Below the pieces are notes generated by a model, which ran no database searches, was not told the origin of the DNA, and saw only the letters and a program-made list of their open reading frames with translations. From contig NZ_FRCC01000006.1 of the NCBI RefSeq assembly GCF_900142775.1, positions 124,001 to 188,000 on the forward strand: a stretch of 64,000 nucleotides of DNA, in the 5' to 3' direction. Below are positions 1-8,487 of this stretch, piece after piece; positions within the stretch are counted from its first letter, which is position 1, and each line of letters begins with the position of its first letter. The DNA is from Flavobacterium flevense (GTDB lineage: Bacteria > Bacteroidota > Bacteroidia > Flavobacteriales > Flavobacteriaceae). The translations under genes were made by a program, and so were the position numbers.

Positions 1-602
1 ACAGGATCTTCATTTATTCCTGATTGAGGACCAAAAAATCGGGAAACGAAATCAGAGTTATTACCTTTTGCAGTTACAATTACTCCACGAACATTCAGCT
101 TCATGATGGTCTCAAAGTTGGGTTTTAAATTCAGTATTTCTTCTTCATTTTCAAAAAGAAACATATAATCGGTTTTTCCTTTAAAAGCTTTTTTAGGTTT
201 ACAGTCAAAAGCATCCAGCATTTGATTTGTCAATTCTACAGCTTCAAATACATCGACGGGAAAATTTAATGACAACAAATCACCTTCTTTCGTAACCGTT
301 AAATCGCCACTTCTGGGAGAGTAGAAATTAATTTGTACTTCATTATAATTTTCGAAATTAAACAATACAAAAGCGGCTGCCAGTGTTGCATGTCCGCAAA
401 GGTCTACTTCAACAGTGGGTGTAAACCATCGGATCTCATATTTGGTATCCTTTTTTACATAAAATACAGTTTCTGCAAGATTATTTTCGGCAGCAATTTG
501 TTGCATGATTTCATCTGTAAGCCATTCCTTCAGCGGACAAACGGCAGCCGGGTTTCCGGAAAAGACCGTTTTGCTGAAAGCATCAATTTGATATAGTTTC
601 AT
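1..602 (-). CDS. PhzF-family isomerase, partial (C-terminus beyond left edge)
   Basis: The reading frame is open from its ATG at 602 to the window edge, giving about the first 200 residues of a family usually near 260-300 residues. The start matches the PhzF/DapF-like fold: MKLYQIDAFS, then the GNPAAVC loop at about residue 16 and an 'E-N-N-L-A-E-T-V-F' segment, with 'D-L-C-G-H-A-T-L' further on, the classic PhzF signature. Family members are isomerases or of unknown substrate. The ATG overlaps the stop of the upstream MocR-type regulator by four bases (ATGA), so the two are translationally coupled. The missing 3' end prevents a statement on completeness. Confidence 0.88.
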   Translation of the reverse strand, partial: MKLYQIDAFSKTVFSGNPAAVCPLKEWLTDEIMQQIAAENNLAETVFYVKKDTKYEIRWFTPTVEVDLCGHATLAAAFVLFNFENYNEVQINFYSPRSGDLTVTKEGDLLSLNFPVDVFEAVELTNQMLDAFDCKPKKAFKGKTDYMFLFENEEEILNLKPNFETIMKLNVRGVIVTAKGNNSDFVSRFFGPQSGINEDP

Positions 603-2017
603 AGTAATTGTTGTTTAATTAATGTACCTAATTTTATAAGGCTCTTTTCGACTTTTTCCTCCCATTTTATTCCAAAATTCAATCGCATGCAATTGTTATA
701 TTGATCATGCTGGGTAAACATTCGACCGGGTGCAAAGCCTATTTTTTGTTGAATAGCAATATCAAACAACACTGCGGTATCAATTGTTGGATCTAACTCT
801 AACCAAAGAACGAAACCGCCCTGAGGTTTTGAGATTTTAGTGTTTTCCGGAAAATGCTTTTCAATGCAAAGTTGAAATTGCAAATAATTGTTATAAAGAG
901 TATTTCGTAAACTTCGAAGGTGATGTTCATAACGACCATGTTCCATAAAATCAGCGATTACTTCCTGAAACAAAGGCGGATTAGAAATTGTGTGTAACAG
1001 CTTTTTACGAATCATTTTATCCTTAAATTTTCCGGGAGCTACCCAGCCCACACGATAACCCGGAGCTAAAGTTTTAGAAACCGAGCCGCACCACATGACT
1101 ATGCCTTCTTCATCAAATGCTTTGCAGGGTTTTGGCCGGCTTGCGCCAAAAAATAAATCGCCGTATAAATCATCTTCAATCAACGGAATATTGTGTTGCG
1201 TAAGTAGTGCTACCAATTCTTTTTTATTTTCGTCAGGCATGCAACTTCCCAGAGGATTATTAAAATTAGTTACAAAACAGCAGGCACTAATTTTAGGTAA
1301 CACTTTTTTTAAATCGTCTATTGCTATTCCGGTAGTGGGATGCGTAGGGAGTTCAATAATATGAAGTCCCAGAGATTTTATCATTTGTAAAATGCCAAAA
1401 TACACCGGACTTTCAATGGCAATAGTATCTCCGGGATTAGTCACTGTTATCAGGCAATAAAATAAAGAGTTTAATGCTCCCGAAGTGGTTACAATATCTT
1501 CTGGTGTTAAATTTCCATCCCAGGTAAAAGACCATTTGGCCACGTTTCTTCTCAAATTAAGATTTCCCTGTGCAGGTTCATAACCCGTTCCGCTATCTTC
1601 AAGATGACGCAGCATTTTCACAACTCCTTTATTGAGTTTAGCAATTGGCAGCATGCTTTTATCTGTAACACCCAATGAAAATTGCGTAAAATCTTTATCA
1701 GTCAAAGTATTGAAAACCTTACTGATTAAGTCTTCCGGTGTTTTTTCTTTGTCAGATAAATGAAGTTTACTTATCGAAGGAAGAGCAAGTTTAGTATGGA
1801 AAGTTTTACTCACATAATAGCCCGATTTAGGCTTGGATTGTATTAAAGATTTACTTTCTAATTCTAAAAAGGCCTGTTTTACAGTATTAATACTCACACC
1901 ATAAATTTTTTGAACGGTTCGGATTGAAGGAAGCTTTTCAGCTGTTTTCAGACTCCCAATGTGTATTTGATCTTCGATTATTCCTGCGATTTTCAAGTAT
2001 AATATTTCTCTCGCCAT
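599..2017 (-). CDS. MocR/PdxR-type GntR regulator with aminotransferase domain
   Basis: The 472-residue protein has a GntR winged-helix domain at residues 1-75 (LPSIRTVQKIYGVSINTVKQAF recognition region) fused to a class I aminotransferase-like domain at about 110-470. PLP-binding features are visible: NNP at 253-255, D282/Y285, and the Schiff-base lysine K315 in GSVSKTLAPGYR. Length is normal for MocR proteins, which sense PLP or amino-type ligands and usually control an adjacent gene. Here the coupled downstream gene is a PhzF-family isomerase, a plausible target. It could regulate vitamin B6 genes like PdxR, but no pdx gene is in view. Confidence 0.9.
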   Translation of the reverse strand: MAREILYLKIAGIIEDQIHIGSLKTAEKLPSIRTVQKIYGVSINTVKQAFLELESKSLIQSKPKSGYYVSKTFHTKLALPSISKLHLSDKEKTPEDLISKVFNTLTDKDFTQFSLGVTDKSMLPIAKLNKGVVKMLRHLEDSGTGYEPAQGNLNLRRNVAKWSFTWDGNLTPEDIVTTSGALNSLFYCLITVTNPGDTIAIESPVYFGILQMIKSLGLHIIELPTHPTTGIAIDDLKKVLPKISACCFVTNFNNPLGSCMPDENKKELVALLTQHNIPLIEDDLYGDLFFGASRPKPCKAFDEEGIVMWCGSVSKTLAPGYRVGWVAPGKFKDKMIRKKLLHTISNPPLFQEVIADFMEHGRYEHHLRSLRNTLYNNYLQFQLCIEKHFPENTKISKPQGGFVLWLELDPTIDTAVLFDIAIQQKIGFAPGRMFTQHDQYNNCMRLNFGIKWEEKVEKSLIKLGTLIKQQLL

Positions 2018-2029
2018 GTTATGCTTTTT

Positions 2030-2067
2030 TGTGTCCTATAAAAGTAAGTAAAATTACAACTGTATCC
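2030..2067 (-). promoter_or_regulatory. Possible operator: two direct repeats upstream of the MocR-type gene
   Basis: Two similar heptamers, TGTGTCC at 2030-2036 and TGTATCC at 2061-2067, lie 31 bp apart (about three helical turns) just upstream of the regulator start at 2017. MocR proteins often bind spaced direct repeats at their own promoters. This is a suggestion from spacing and similarity only. Confidence 0.25.
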
Positions 2068-2079
2068 TTTTTTTGTTTT

Positions 2080-2457
2080 TTAAGAATTAGAATTGTTTAA
2101 CCAATCCACTAAATGAGTTATAGAGATGGATAAATTTTTATTGGAACCATTTTGCCACTCCTTTTTGAAAAAAGGCTCTGATTCTTGTAGCAAATTTTCA
2201 TCAATTTTATTATTTGAAAAATAACTGTCTATATGGGTGTTAAGATTATAATTTTCAGTATTTGTAGTCGTTACAGAAGAGTATCCAACGATTTTATTGT
2301 TCCATTCGGCTACACAAATAGGCATGCCAAATTGATTGGTTAACACTGAATCGAATATTGATTTTTGTTTCAGGTAAAGCTTTACAATACTATCCAAATC
2401 AGCGATAGTAACCGCTCTGAATTTTATATTTTGTTGTTGTTTGATAATGGTTTCCAT
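2080..2457 (-). CDS. Short GNAT-like protein lacking the acetyl-CoA motif
   Basis: The 125-residue protein starts like a GNAT N-acetyltransferase (FRAVTIADLDSIVKLYLKQ, then VAEWNNKIVGYSSV at about residues 49-62, resembling beta2-beta4). It then loses similarity, with no R/Q-x-x-G-x-G/A pyrophosphate loop. It is shorter than the usual 150-170 residues. It may be a decayed or truncated acetyltransferase or a divergent small protein. It is in the same direction as, and 62 bp upstream of, the MocR-type gene. Confidence 0.55.
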   Translation of the reverse strand: METIIKQQQNIKFRAVTIADLDSIVKLYLKQKSIFDSVLTNQFGMPICVAEWNNKIVGYSSVTTTNTENYNLNTHIDSYFSNNKIDENLLQESEPFFKKEWQNGSNKNLSISITHLVDWLNNSNS

Positions 2458-2796
2458 ACTTTCCTATTTAGAAAGTAAAAGTATCCATTGCTAAAAAATA
2501 ATTACAGATACAAAAATAGTATTGTTTACGGGTACAGATTGTTTCTGTTTAGCCAATTTTAAAACATATAAGTCAGATAAGTTTTTTGGCTTAATCTATG
2601 TCTTTGTTTTAGTGGTGGTTTAGAAAAAAGACCATATAAGTCTCGCTTTAGATTCAAAAATAGTTTACAAATTCCATTTTAATCTGTGCTAATCTGCTAA
2701 AATCCGTTTAATCTGTGTTCTTAAAAGAGTAGTATAAAAAAATCCTCTTTTTAAACTGACTTAAAAAGAGGATTTTGATTTGTAAAGTTTTAAGAC
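2458..2796. other. Gene-free spacer with degenerate flavobacterial repeat words
   Basis: No convincing ORF. A TAnnTTTG match (complement of 2511-2518) could be the -7 element of the GNAT-like gene. The stretch 2570-2722 holds degenerate words such as ACATATAAGTCAGATAAG and AATCTGTGCTAATCTGCTAAAATCCG. They resemble the tandem repeat found in the 32.8-33.2 kb spacer, so this looks like a decayed copy of the same repeat family. The end of the spacer is the terminator of the HIT gene. Confidence 0.5.
2739..2776 (-). terminator. Rho-independent terminator after the HIT gene
   Basis: A perfect 16-bp stem (AAAATCCTCTTTTTAA against TTAAAAAGAGGATTTT) with a 6-nt loop, ending in a T-run when read on the minus strand, 21 bp past the HIT stop. 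Confidence 0.8.
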
Positions 2797-3222
2797 TTAT
2801 AAGTTGGCTTTGATTTTTTCAATTACAGCTTCATATTCCGCATCCGAAAGTGCTACTTTGTTTGGATTCATTTCAAAAACACTTCCAAAACCATATCCAT
2901 CTTTGTATTTAGGCACAATATGAAAATGCAAATGAGATAAAGTATCTGAAAATGCACCGTAATTAATTTTGTCAGGATTAAAAGCTTTGGCAATAGCTTT
3001 GGCAGTAGTGGCTACATCATCCATGAATGCGTTGCGTTGTTCATCACTTAGCTCATAAAATTCTACTCCGTGATCTTTGTAAACTACATTTAAACGACCA
3101 GTGTATGATTGCTCTTTGAACAAGAAGAGTTGTGACACTTTTAAGTCGGTAATTTTAATCATTAAGTTGTGTAAGGTTTCGTTTTCCTGGCAATACAAAC
3201 ATTCAGAAACTGGTGATGGCAT
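2797..3222 (-). CDS. HIT family nucleotide hydrolase
   Basis: The 141-residue protein carries the histidine-triad motif H97-L-H99-F-H101-I-V near the C-terminus, preceded by the usual N-Y-G-A-F-S-D-T-L-S-H helix/strand. HIT proteins hydrolyse or transfer nucleoside monophosphates (for example AMP-lysine or ApnA type substrates). A short N-terminal C8-L-Y-C11 pair resembles the metal-binding knuckle seen in many HIT hydrolases. It lies 63 bp downstream of the DUF2059 gene on the same strand and has its own terminator. The exact substrate cannot be told. Confidence 0.92.
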   Translation of the reverse strand: MPSPVSECLYCQENETLHNLMIKITDLKVSQLFLFKEQSYTGRLNVVYKDHGVEFYELSDEQRNAFMDDVATTAKAIAKAFNPDKINYGAFSDTLSHLHFHIVPKYKDGYGFGSVFEMNPNKVALSDAEYEAVIEKIKANL

Positions 3223-3285
3223 AATAATTTATTTTAATAATTTTATAAAAGGATTTGATAACTGGGCAAAGCTATCCATACTATT

Positions 3286-3726
3286 TTACTTTTCCAATTT
3301 GTCTTTTTCTTTCAATTTAGCGATTACTTTTTCGCTAATTTGTTTTCCCCAGGCTTGTCCCGCAACCATAGATTCCTGCATTACCTGAGGCATAGTAGCA
3401 ATCATTTTTTTTCCGATTGGGGAATTGTAAAAAGCAATTAACTGGTCAATATCACTTTCCGTGTAATGTTTATCATAGATAGGAATAATCATGTTGGTAA
3501 TATCTTCTGCTTTTATTTCTTTTTTAAAATCTTCCCAAAAGGTATCATTTACTTTGGAATAAGAACTTTTAAAACTCTCCATCATTTGGTTCATCATCTG
3601 GATTGCCATTTTTCCGGAACCCATTAGTTCCATAAGTTGGTTTATTTTTTCTGTTTTTGAAGTGCTTTGCGCATTTGCCGAAAGGGAAAGAACGCAGAAA
3701 CTTAGAATTAGGAGCGATTTTTTCAT
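3286..3726 (-). CDS. DUF2059 domain protein, secreted
   Basis: The 146-residue protein begins with a clear Sec signal peptide (MKKSLLILSFCVLSLSANAQ, cleavage after ANA-Q). The mature part matches DUF2059: a helical domain with 'YDKHYTESDIDQLIAFYNSPIGKKMIATMPQV' at about residues 85-117, the conserved 'F-Y-x-S-P-x-G-x-K' core. The family is small, alpha-helical and of unknown function, found in the periplasm. It may share a transcript with the HIT gene downstream. Confidence 0.88.
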   Translation of the reverse strand: MKKSLLILSFCVLSLSANAQSTSKTEKINQLMELMGSGKMAIQMMNQMMESFKSSYSKVNDTFWEDFKKEIKAEDITNMIIPIYDKHYTESDIDQLIAFYNSPIGKKMIATMPQVMQESMVAGQAWGKQISEKVIAKLKEKDKLEK

Positions 3727-3808
3727 GGTTTGTTTGGGATAAATTGAGTTGATTAATTTGAATTTTTAAATGTAAGAATTATAAATCACACAATAAAAAT
3801 TATCTCAC

Positions 3809-3839
3809 AAAAAAAAGCGCCCTTTTTCAAGAACGCTTT
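3809..3839 (-). terminator. Rho-independent terminator of purL
   Basis: Read on the minus strand, an 11-bp stem with G-U pairs closes a GAAA tetraloop (AAAGCG-TTCTT-GAAA-AAGGG-CGCTTT) and runs into eight T residues, 23 bp after the purL stop. Confidence 0.8.
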
Positions 3840-3861
3840 CTGTTATTTAAGAAACTAAAAA

Positions 3862-6800
3862 TTAGTTATTGTTTTCAATCCATTTTCTGGCATTGACAAA
3901 AGCTTCCTGCCAAGGAGTAACTTCATCGTTTCTGTGGGATGGATAATTAGCCCAGTTCCATTGAAAAACCGAACGTTCAATATGCGGCATCGTAACCAGG
4001 TGACGACCTGTTTTATCACACAACATAGCGGTGTTAAAATGAGAACCGTTTGGATTTGCAGGATACTCTTCGTAACCATATTTACCTACAATGTTATAGC
4101 TGTCTTCAGTCATGGACAGGTTAAATTTACCTTCACCATGAGAAACCCATACTCCTAAAGTTGTTCCTGCTAAACTGGATAACATTATGGAGTTATTCTC
4201 TTTTATTGTTACAGAAGTAAAGATACTTTCGTGTTTTTGACTGGTATTGTGCAGCATTTTCCCGTGTAACTCTACGCCATGTTCCGGATTAATTAGTTCT
4301 AATTCCATGAACAACTGGCAGCCGTTACAAATACCTACAGATAAAGTGTCTTCTCTTTTAAAGAAGTTTTTCAAAGCTGTATTTGCTTTTTCATTGTATT
4401 TGAAAGCTCCGGCCCAACCTTTAGCGGAACCTAAAACATCTGAATTAGAGAATCCACCAACAGCTCCAATAAACTGAATATCTTCCAGAGTCTCACGTCC
4501 CGAAATCAAATCGGTCATGTGAACATCTTTTACATCAAAACCTGCTAAATACATCGCATTAGCCATTTCGCGTTCTGAATTACTTCCTTTTTCACGAATA
4601 ATTGCTGCTTTTGGTCTTGGTTTAGAAGTGTCTATTTCCGGTTTTTTTCCTGTAAAATGAGCAGGGAAATTAAAGTTTAGCGGTTGGTTTTTATAATTGT
4701 TATAACGCTCTTGTGCTGTTCCGTTTTTCGATTGTTTTTGGTCTAATAAAAACGAAGTTTTAAACCAGATATCTCTGTATTTAGCAATGTCTAATTGGCA
4801 AGGACCAAAATTCAATGTAGCCTCGTTAGTTGCAGTTCCTAATTTGTAGAATGAAACTCTGTTAGCATTCAATTTGCTTTCTAATGTCGCATCTTCTTTT
4901 GCCTGGAATACAATTCCGATGTTTTCTGCAAAAAGATATTTAATAATGTCTTTTTCTTCAAAAACAGAGAAGTCAATTTTAGCACCCAAATTCACATCGG
5001 CAAAACACATTTCTAATAAAGTAGTGATTAAACCACCGCTTCCAATATCGTGTCCCGCTACAATTTGGTTATCCAAAATTAATTCCTGCATTGTATTGAA
5101 CGCATTCTTAAAGAAAGCAGCATCTTTAATAGTAGGCGTTTCGTTTCCAATGGTATTCAGAATTTGTGCAAACGAAGAACCTCCTAATTTGTACTCATCC
5201 TGAGATAAATTGATATAATAAATGGAACCACCATCTTTTTGTAAAACAGGTTCTACTACTTTTCTAATATCAGTACAGTTTCCACCTGCCGAAATAATAA
5301 CCGTTCCCGGTGCAATTACTTCGTCATTTGGATATTTTTGTTTCATCGAAAGGGAATCTTTTCCTGTTGGAATATTGATACCTAATTCGATAGCAAAATC
5401 AGAACAACCTTCCACAGCAGCGTATAAACGGGCATCTTCTCCTTCGTTTTTACAAGCCCACATCCAGTTAGCCGACAGGGAAATTCCTTTCAACCCGTCT
5501 TTAATTGGAGCCCAGACAATATTAGATAAGGATTCCCCAATCGCATTACGGCTACCTGCAACAGGATCAATCAAAGCAGAAATAGGAGCGTGACCTATAG
5601 AAGTTGCAATTCCTTCTTTCCCATTATAATCTAAAGCCACAACACCACAGTTATTTAAAGGCAATTGCAAAGGGCCGGCACATTGTTGCTTAGCTACTTT
5701 TCCACCCACACAACGATCCACTTTATTGGTCAGCCAGTCTTTACAAGCCACGGCTTCTAATTGCAATACTTGCTCTAAATAAGTTGCAATTTTATCTTTA
5801 GAGTATTCTAATGCTTTATAATTGTAATCAACCGTTTTGTCAGTCATTATTGTTTTTGGTGAACTTCCAAAGAAATCTTCCAAAGCATAATCCATAGGTT
5901 TTGCTCCGGTAGTTTTTGATTCGAAAGTAAAACGATGATCAGCAGTTACATCTCCCACCTGATACATTGGTGAACGCTCTCTGTCGGCAATTCTTTGTAA
6001 GGTATCGATATCTTTTTGACCAATAACTAATCCCATTCTCTCCTGAGATTCATTACCGATAATTTCTTTTGCCGAAAGGGTAGGATCACCCACAGGTAAT
6101 TTATCCAAATCGATTAATCCTCCTGTATCTTCCACTAATTCCGAAAGACAGTTTAAGTGTCCACCAGCACCGTGATCGTGAATAGAAACAATTGGGTTGT
6201 TATCGCTTTCTACTAATCCACGAATGGCGTTAGCAGCACGTTTTTGCATTTCCGGATTCGAACGCTGAATGGCGTTTAACTCGATTCCTGAACCAAAAGC
6301 TCCTGTATCTGCCGAAGAAACCGCAGCACCACCCATTCCGATTCTGTAATTTTCTCCACCTAAAATAACGATTTTATCGCCTTCTTGTGGCTTATGTTTG
6401 ATAGCCTGATCTAATTTTCCGTAACCAATTCCACCGGCTTGCATGATTACTTTATCGTAACCTATTTTACGAGTTTGTAATTCCCCTCCTTTGGAGGGGT
6501 TAGGGGTGGATTCCTCATGTTCGAAAGTCAAAACAGAACCCGTAATTAAAGGTTGTCCAAATTTATTTCCAAAATCAGAAGCTCCATTAGAAGCTTTGAT
6601 TAAAATATCCATTGGGGTTTGATACAACCATTTTCTTTCAGCAACACCGTTTTCCCAAGGACGTTCTGCTTCTAAACGAGAATAGGAAGTCATATAAACC
6701 GCAGTTCCCGCCATAGGCAATGAACCTTGTCCACCTGCTAAACGGTCACGAATTTCTCCTCCTGAACCGGTAGCAGCTCCGTTGAAAGGCTCTACGGTTG

Positions 6801-7557
6801 TTGGGAAATTATGTGTTTCTGCTTTTAACGAAATAACCGAATCAAATTCTTTTATTTCATAATAATCGGGTTTGTCAGCTGTTTTAGGAGCAAATTGTTG
6901 TACTCTTGGTCCTTTTACAAAAGCCACATTGTCTTTGTAAGCAGAAACAATATCGTTAGGGTTTTCCTGTGATGTTTTCTTGATTAATTTAAAAAGAGAC
7001 GTTTCTTTCTCAATACCATCAATTACAAAAGTTCCGTTGAAAATCTTGTGACGGCAGTGCTCTGAATTGGCTTGTGAAAAAGCAAAAATTTCAGAATCTG
7101 TTAGTTTTCTGCCTAATTTGCTTGCCAGATTATCTAAATATTCCACTTCTTCTGAGCTTAAAGCCAAACCTTCCTGTTTGTTATAAGCATCGATATTTTC
7201 AATTTCTAAAATAGCTTCCGGCTGAATGTGGATGCTAAAAATGTCCTGATTCAACTCGGTATATTTTTGCGAAAGCATCGGGTCAAAATCAGTGAAATCT
7301 TCTGATACTTTATAAAATTCTTCGATACGAATGATTCCGGAAACACCCATGTTCTGAGTTATTTCAACTGCATTTGTGCTCCATGGCGTAATCATAGTAG
7401 CGCGGGGACCAACAAAAAAATCCGTCAATACGGATTTTTCTATTTTATTTGCGTTGGCAAAAAGCCAGTTCAGTTTAGAAATATCTTGAGCCGAAATTTC
7501 GCCTTCTGTTTGTACGGCATAAATTGCGTTGCTTGGGTTTTCAAAGAAATGAATCAT
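3862..7557 (-). CDS. purL: Phosphoribosylformylglycinamidine synthase (large single-chain PurL)
   Basis: The 1231-residue enzyme makes FGAM from FGAR, ATP and glutamine in purine synthesis. Visible parts are the linker 'AFSQANSEHCRHKIFNG' near residue 160, the FGAM synthase core with 'KAETHNFPTTVEPFNGAATGSGGEIRD' near 245, a second AIRS-like half, and a C-terminal class I glutamine amidotransferase with nucleophile Cys in GICNGCQLFME and catalytic His-Glu in PHIERSVFQWNW. Length is slightly long because residues 350-362 are encoded by an inserted palindromic repeat. The frame stays open, so the gene is probably functional. It is monocistronic, with its own promoter and terminator. Confidence 0.97.
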   Translation of the reverse strand: MIHFFENPSNAIYAVQTEGEISAQDISKLNWLFANANKIEKSVLTDFFVGPRATMITPWSTNAVEITQNMGVSGIIRIEEFYKVSEDFTDFDPMLSQKYTELNQDIFSIHIQPEAILEIENIDAYNKQEGLALSSEEVEYLDNLASKLGRKLTDSEIFAFSQANSEHCRHKIFNGTFVIDGIEKETSLFKLIKKTSQENPNDIVSAYKDNVAFVKGPRVQQFAPKTADKPDYYEIKEFDSVISLKAETHNFPTTVEPFNGAATGSGGEIRDRLAGGQGSLPMAGTAVYMTSYSRLEAERPWENGVAERKWLYQTPMDILIKASNGASDFGNKFGQPLITGSVLTFEHEESTPNPSKGGELQTRKIGYDKVIMQAGGIGYGKLDQAIKHKPQEGDKIVILGGENYRIGMGGAAVSSADTGAFGSGIELNAIQRSNPEMQKRAANAIRGLVESDNNPIVSIHDHGAGGHLNCLSELVEDTGGLIDLDKLPVGDPTLSAKEIIGNESQERMGLVIGQKDIDTLQRIADRERSPMYQVGDVTADHRFTFESKTTGAKPMDYALEDFFGSSPKTIMTDKTVDYNYKALEYSKDKIATYLEQVLQLEAVACKDWLTNKVDRCVGGKVAKQQCAGPLQLPLNNCGVVALDYNGKEGIATSIGHAPISALIDPVAGSRNAIGESLSNIVWAPIKDGLKGISLSANWMWACKNEGEDARLYAAVEGCSDFAIELGINIPTGKDSLSMKQKYPNDEVIAPGTVIISAGGNCTDIRKVVEPVLQKDGGSIYYINLSQDEYKLGGSSFAQILNTIGNETPTIKDAAFFKNAFNTMQELILDNQIVAGHDIGSGGLITTLLEMCFADVNLGAKIDFSVFEEKDIIKYLFAENIGIVFQAKEDATLESKLNANRVSFYKLGTATNEATLNFGPCQLDIAKYRDIWFKTSFLLDQKQSKNGTAQERYNNYKNQPLNFNFPAHFTGKKPEIDTSKPRPKAAIIREKGSNSEREMANAMYLAGFDVKDVHMTDLISGRETLEDIQFIGAVGGFSNSDVLGSAKGWAGAFKYNEKANTALKNFFKREDTLSVGICNGCQLFMELELINPEHGVELHGKMLHNTSQKHESIFTSVTIKENNSIMLSSLAGTTLGVWVSHGEGKFNLSMTEDSYNIVGKYGYEEYPANPNGSHFNTAMLCDKTGRHLVTMPHIERSVFQWNWANYPSHRNDEVTPWQEAFVNARKWIENNN
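6481..6512. repeat. Palindromic repeat inserted in frame within purL
   Basis: The perfect hairpin CCCCTCC-TTT-GGAGGGG (6483-6499) followed by TTAGGGGTGGA lies inside purL. It encodes residues 350-359 (S-T-P-N-P-S-K-G-G-E), directly after HEE and before LQTRKIGYDKVIMQ. The same kind of 'CCCCTCC...GGAGGGG TTAGGGGTGG' text is familiar from flavobacterial intergenic repeats. The extra residues sit between the PurL segments FEHEE and RKIGYDKVIMQAGGIGYGK, which are contiguous in most homologues as I recall them. Confidence 0.75.
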
Positions 7558-7583
7558 TGTTTTGTATTTGATGAATTACGGTG

Positions 7584-7614
7584 CAAATTTAGTTTAAAAA
7601 AACAGTATGAACAA
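7584..7614 (-). promoter_or_regulatory. Bacteroidota-type promoter of purL
   Basis: Read on the minus strand: -33 TTG (7612-7614), 20-nt spacer, -7 TAAATTTG (7584-7591), matching the flavobacterial consensus TTG-N17-23-TAnnTTTG. Transcription would begin about 20 bases before the purL ATG. Confidence 0.6.
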
Positions 7615-7824
7615 GTGTAAAAAAGACTTTTTAAAGGAGCCGAAATCAGGGTGTAAATTATAGATTTCAGGAGTCTTTTTTTTTAAAATATTTAGGTTAG
7701 CTGGTTTAAGTTCAGTTTATTATTATAAAAACAAACTGTGTGCAATAAAAAAAATAGCTAAGGATGAAATTATTTTGTTTTATAAAACCATTCTATTGTT
7801 CTATTTTTATAAAAAAAAGTAGCG

Positions 7825-8484
7825 ATGACGTATTTAATTAGATTCATTTTTACAGGCTTGTTTATGATGAGTTTTTATTCCTGTAAATCACAATCTTCCC
7901 CGGAAATATATAAAGAGCAACAGACTGCTATTGCTGAGGATACCACATTTGTAAATTTAAAAGAGTACAGTACTGATTTTGTTTATGATATGAAGTATGC
8001 CACCGAAGATAATTTCCTGAAAGCGAAAGTATATGATTGTGCCGAATGTTATTTGCGATTAAAAACAGTTCAGGCATTAATTGCTGCTAATAAAGAGTTT
8101 TTAAAAAAAGGATATCGCATAAAACTGTTTGATTGTTACCGACCATTAGCTATTCAAAAGAGTATGTGGAAAATTGTTCCTAATCCTGAATATGTTGCAG
8201 ATCCTGCCAAAGGATCCATTCATAATCGGGGAGGGGCTGTAGATATTACACTGGTAGATAAAAATGGAAAAGAGCTGGATATGGGAACTCCGTTTGATTT
8301 TTTTGGTGTGGAAGCAGGGCATAATTACCCCAATTTGTCTAAAAAAGTAAAAAACAACCGAAGCTTTCTTAAAAAGATTATGACTCAGCATAATTTTAAA
8401 TCTTTAGACTCAGAATGGTGGCATTACAACTTGCAATCGGCTTTAAAAGATAAGGTTGCTAATACCAAGTGGGATTGTGAGTAA
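7825..8484 (+). CDS. D-alanyl-D-alanine dipeptidase (VanX/DdpX-like, M15D), lipoprotein
   Basis: The 219-residue protein has a lipoprotein signal peptide with lipobox FYSC (Cys20). The M15D zinc-peptidase signature is complete: S131-x-H133-x-x-G136-x-A138-x-D140, then catalytic E197 and zinc ligand H200 in EWWHY. The transition-state Arg is likely R106 in DCYRPL. Such enzymes cleave D-Ala-D-Ala. In an organism without a van cluster the likely role is recycling of the cell-wall dipeptide in the periplasm. No vanH/vanA partner is nearby, so resistance is not implied. The 267-bp spacer before it shows no clear promoter. Confidence 0.9.
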   Translation: MTYLIRFIFTGLFMMSFYSCKSQSSPEIYKEQQTAIAEDTTFVNLKEYSTDFVYDMKYATEDNFLKAKVYDCAECYLRLKTVQALIAANKEFLKKGYRIKLFDCYRPLAIQKSMWKIVPNPEYVADPAKGSIHNRGGAVDITLVDKNGKELDMGTPFDFFGVEAGHNYPNLSKKVKNNRSFLKKIMTQHNFKSLDSEWWHYNLQSALKDKVANTKWDCE

Positions 8485-8487
8485 GTT

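Noticed and set aside
6481..6512. Frameshift or pseudogene in purL because of the repeat
   Set aside because: The insertion keeps the frame, and all domains before and after it are intact.
7825..8484. Vancomycin resistance cluster
   Set aside because: Only a VanX-like dipeptidase is present; there is no VanH, VanA or VanRS nearby.
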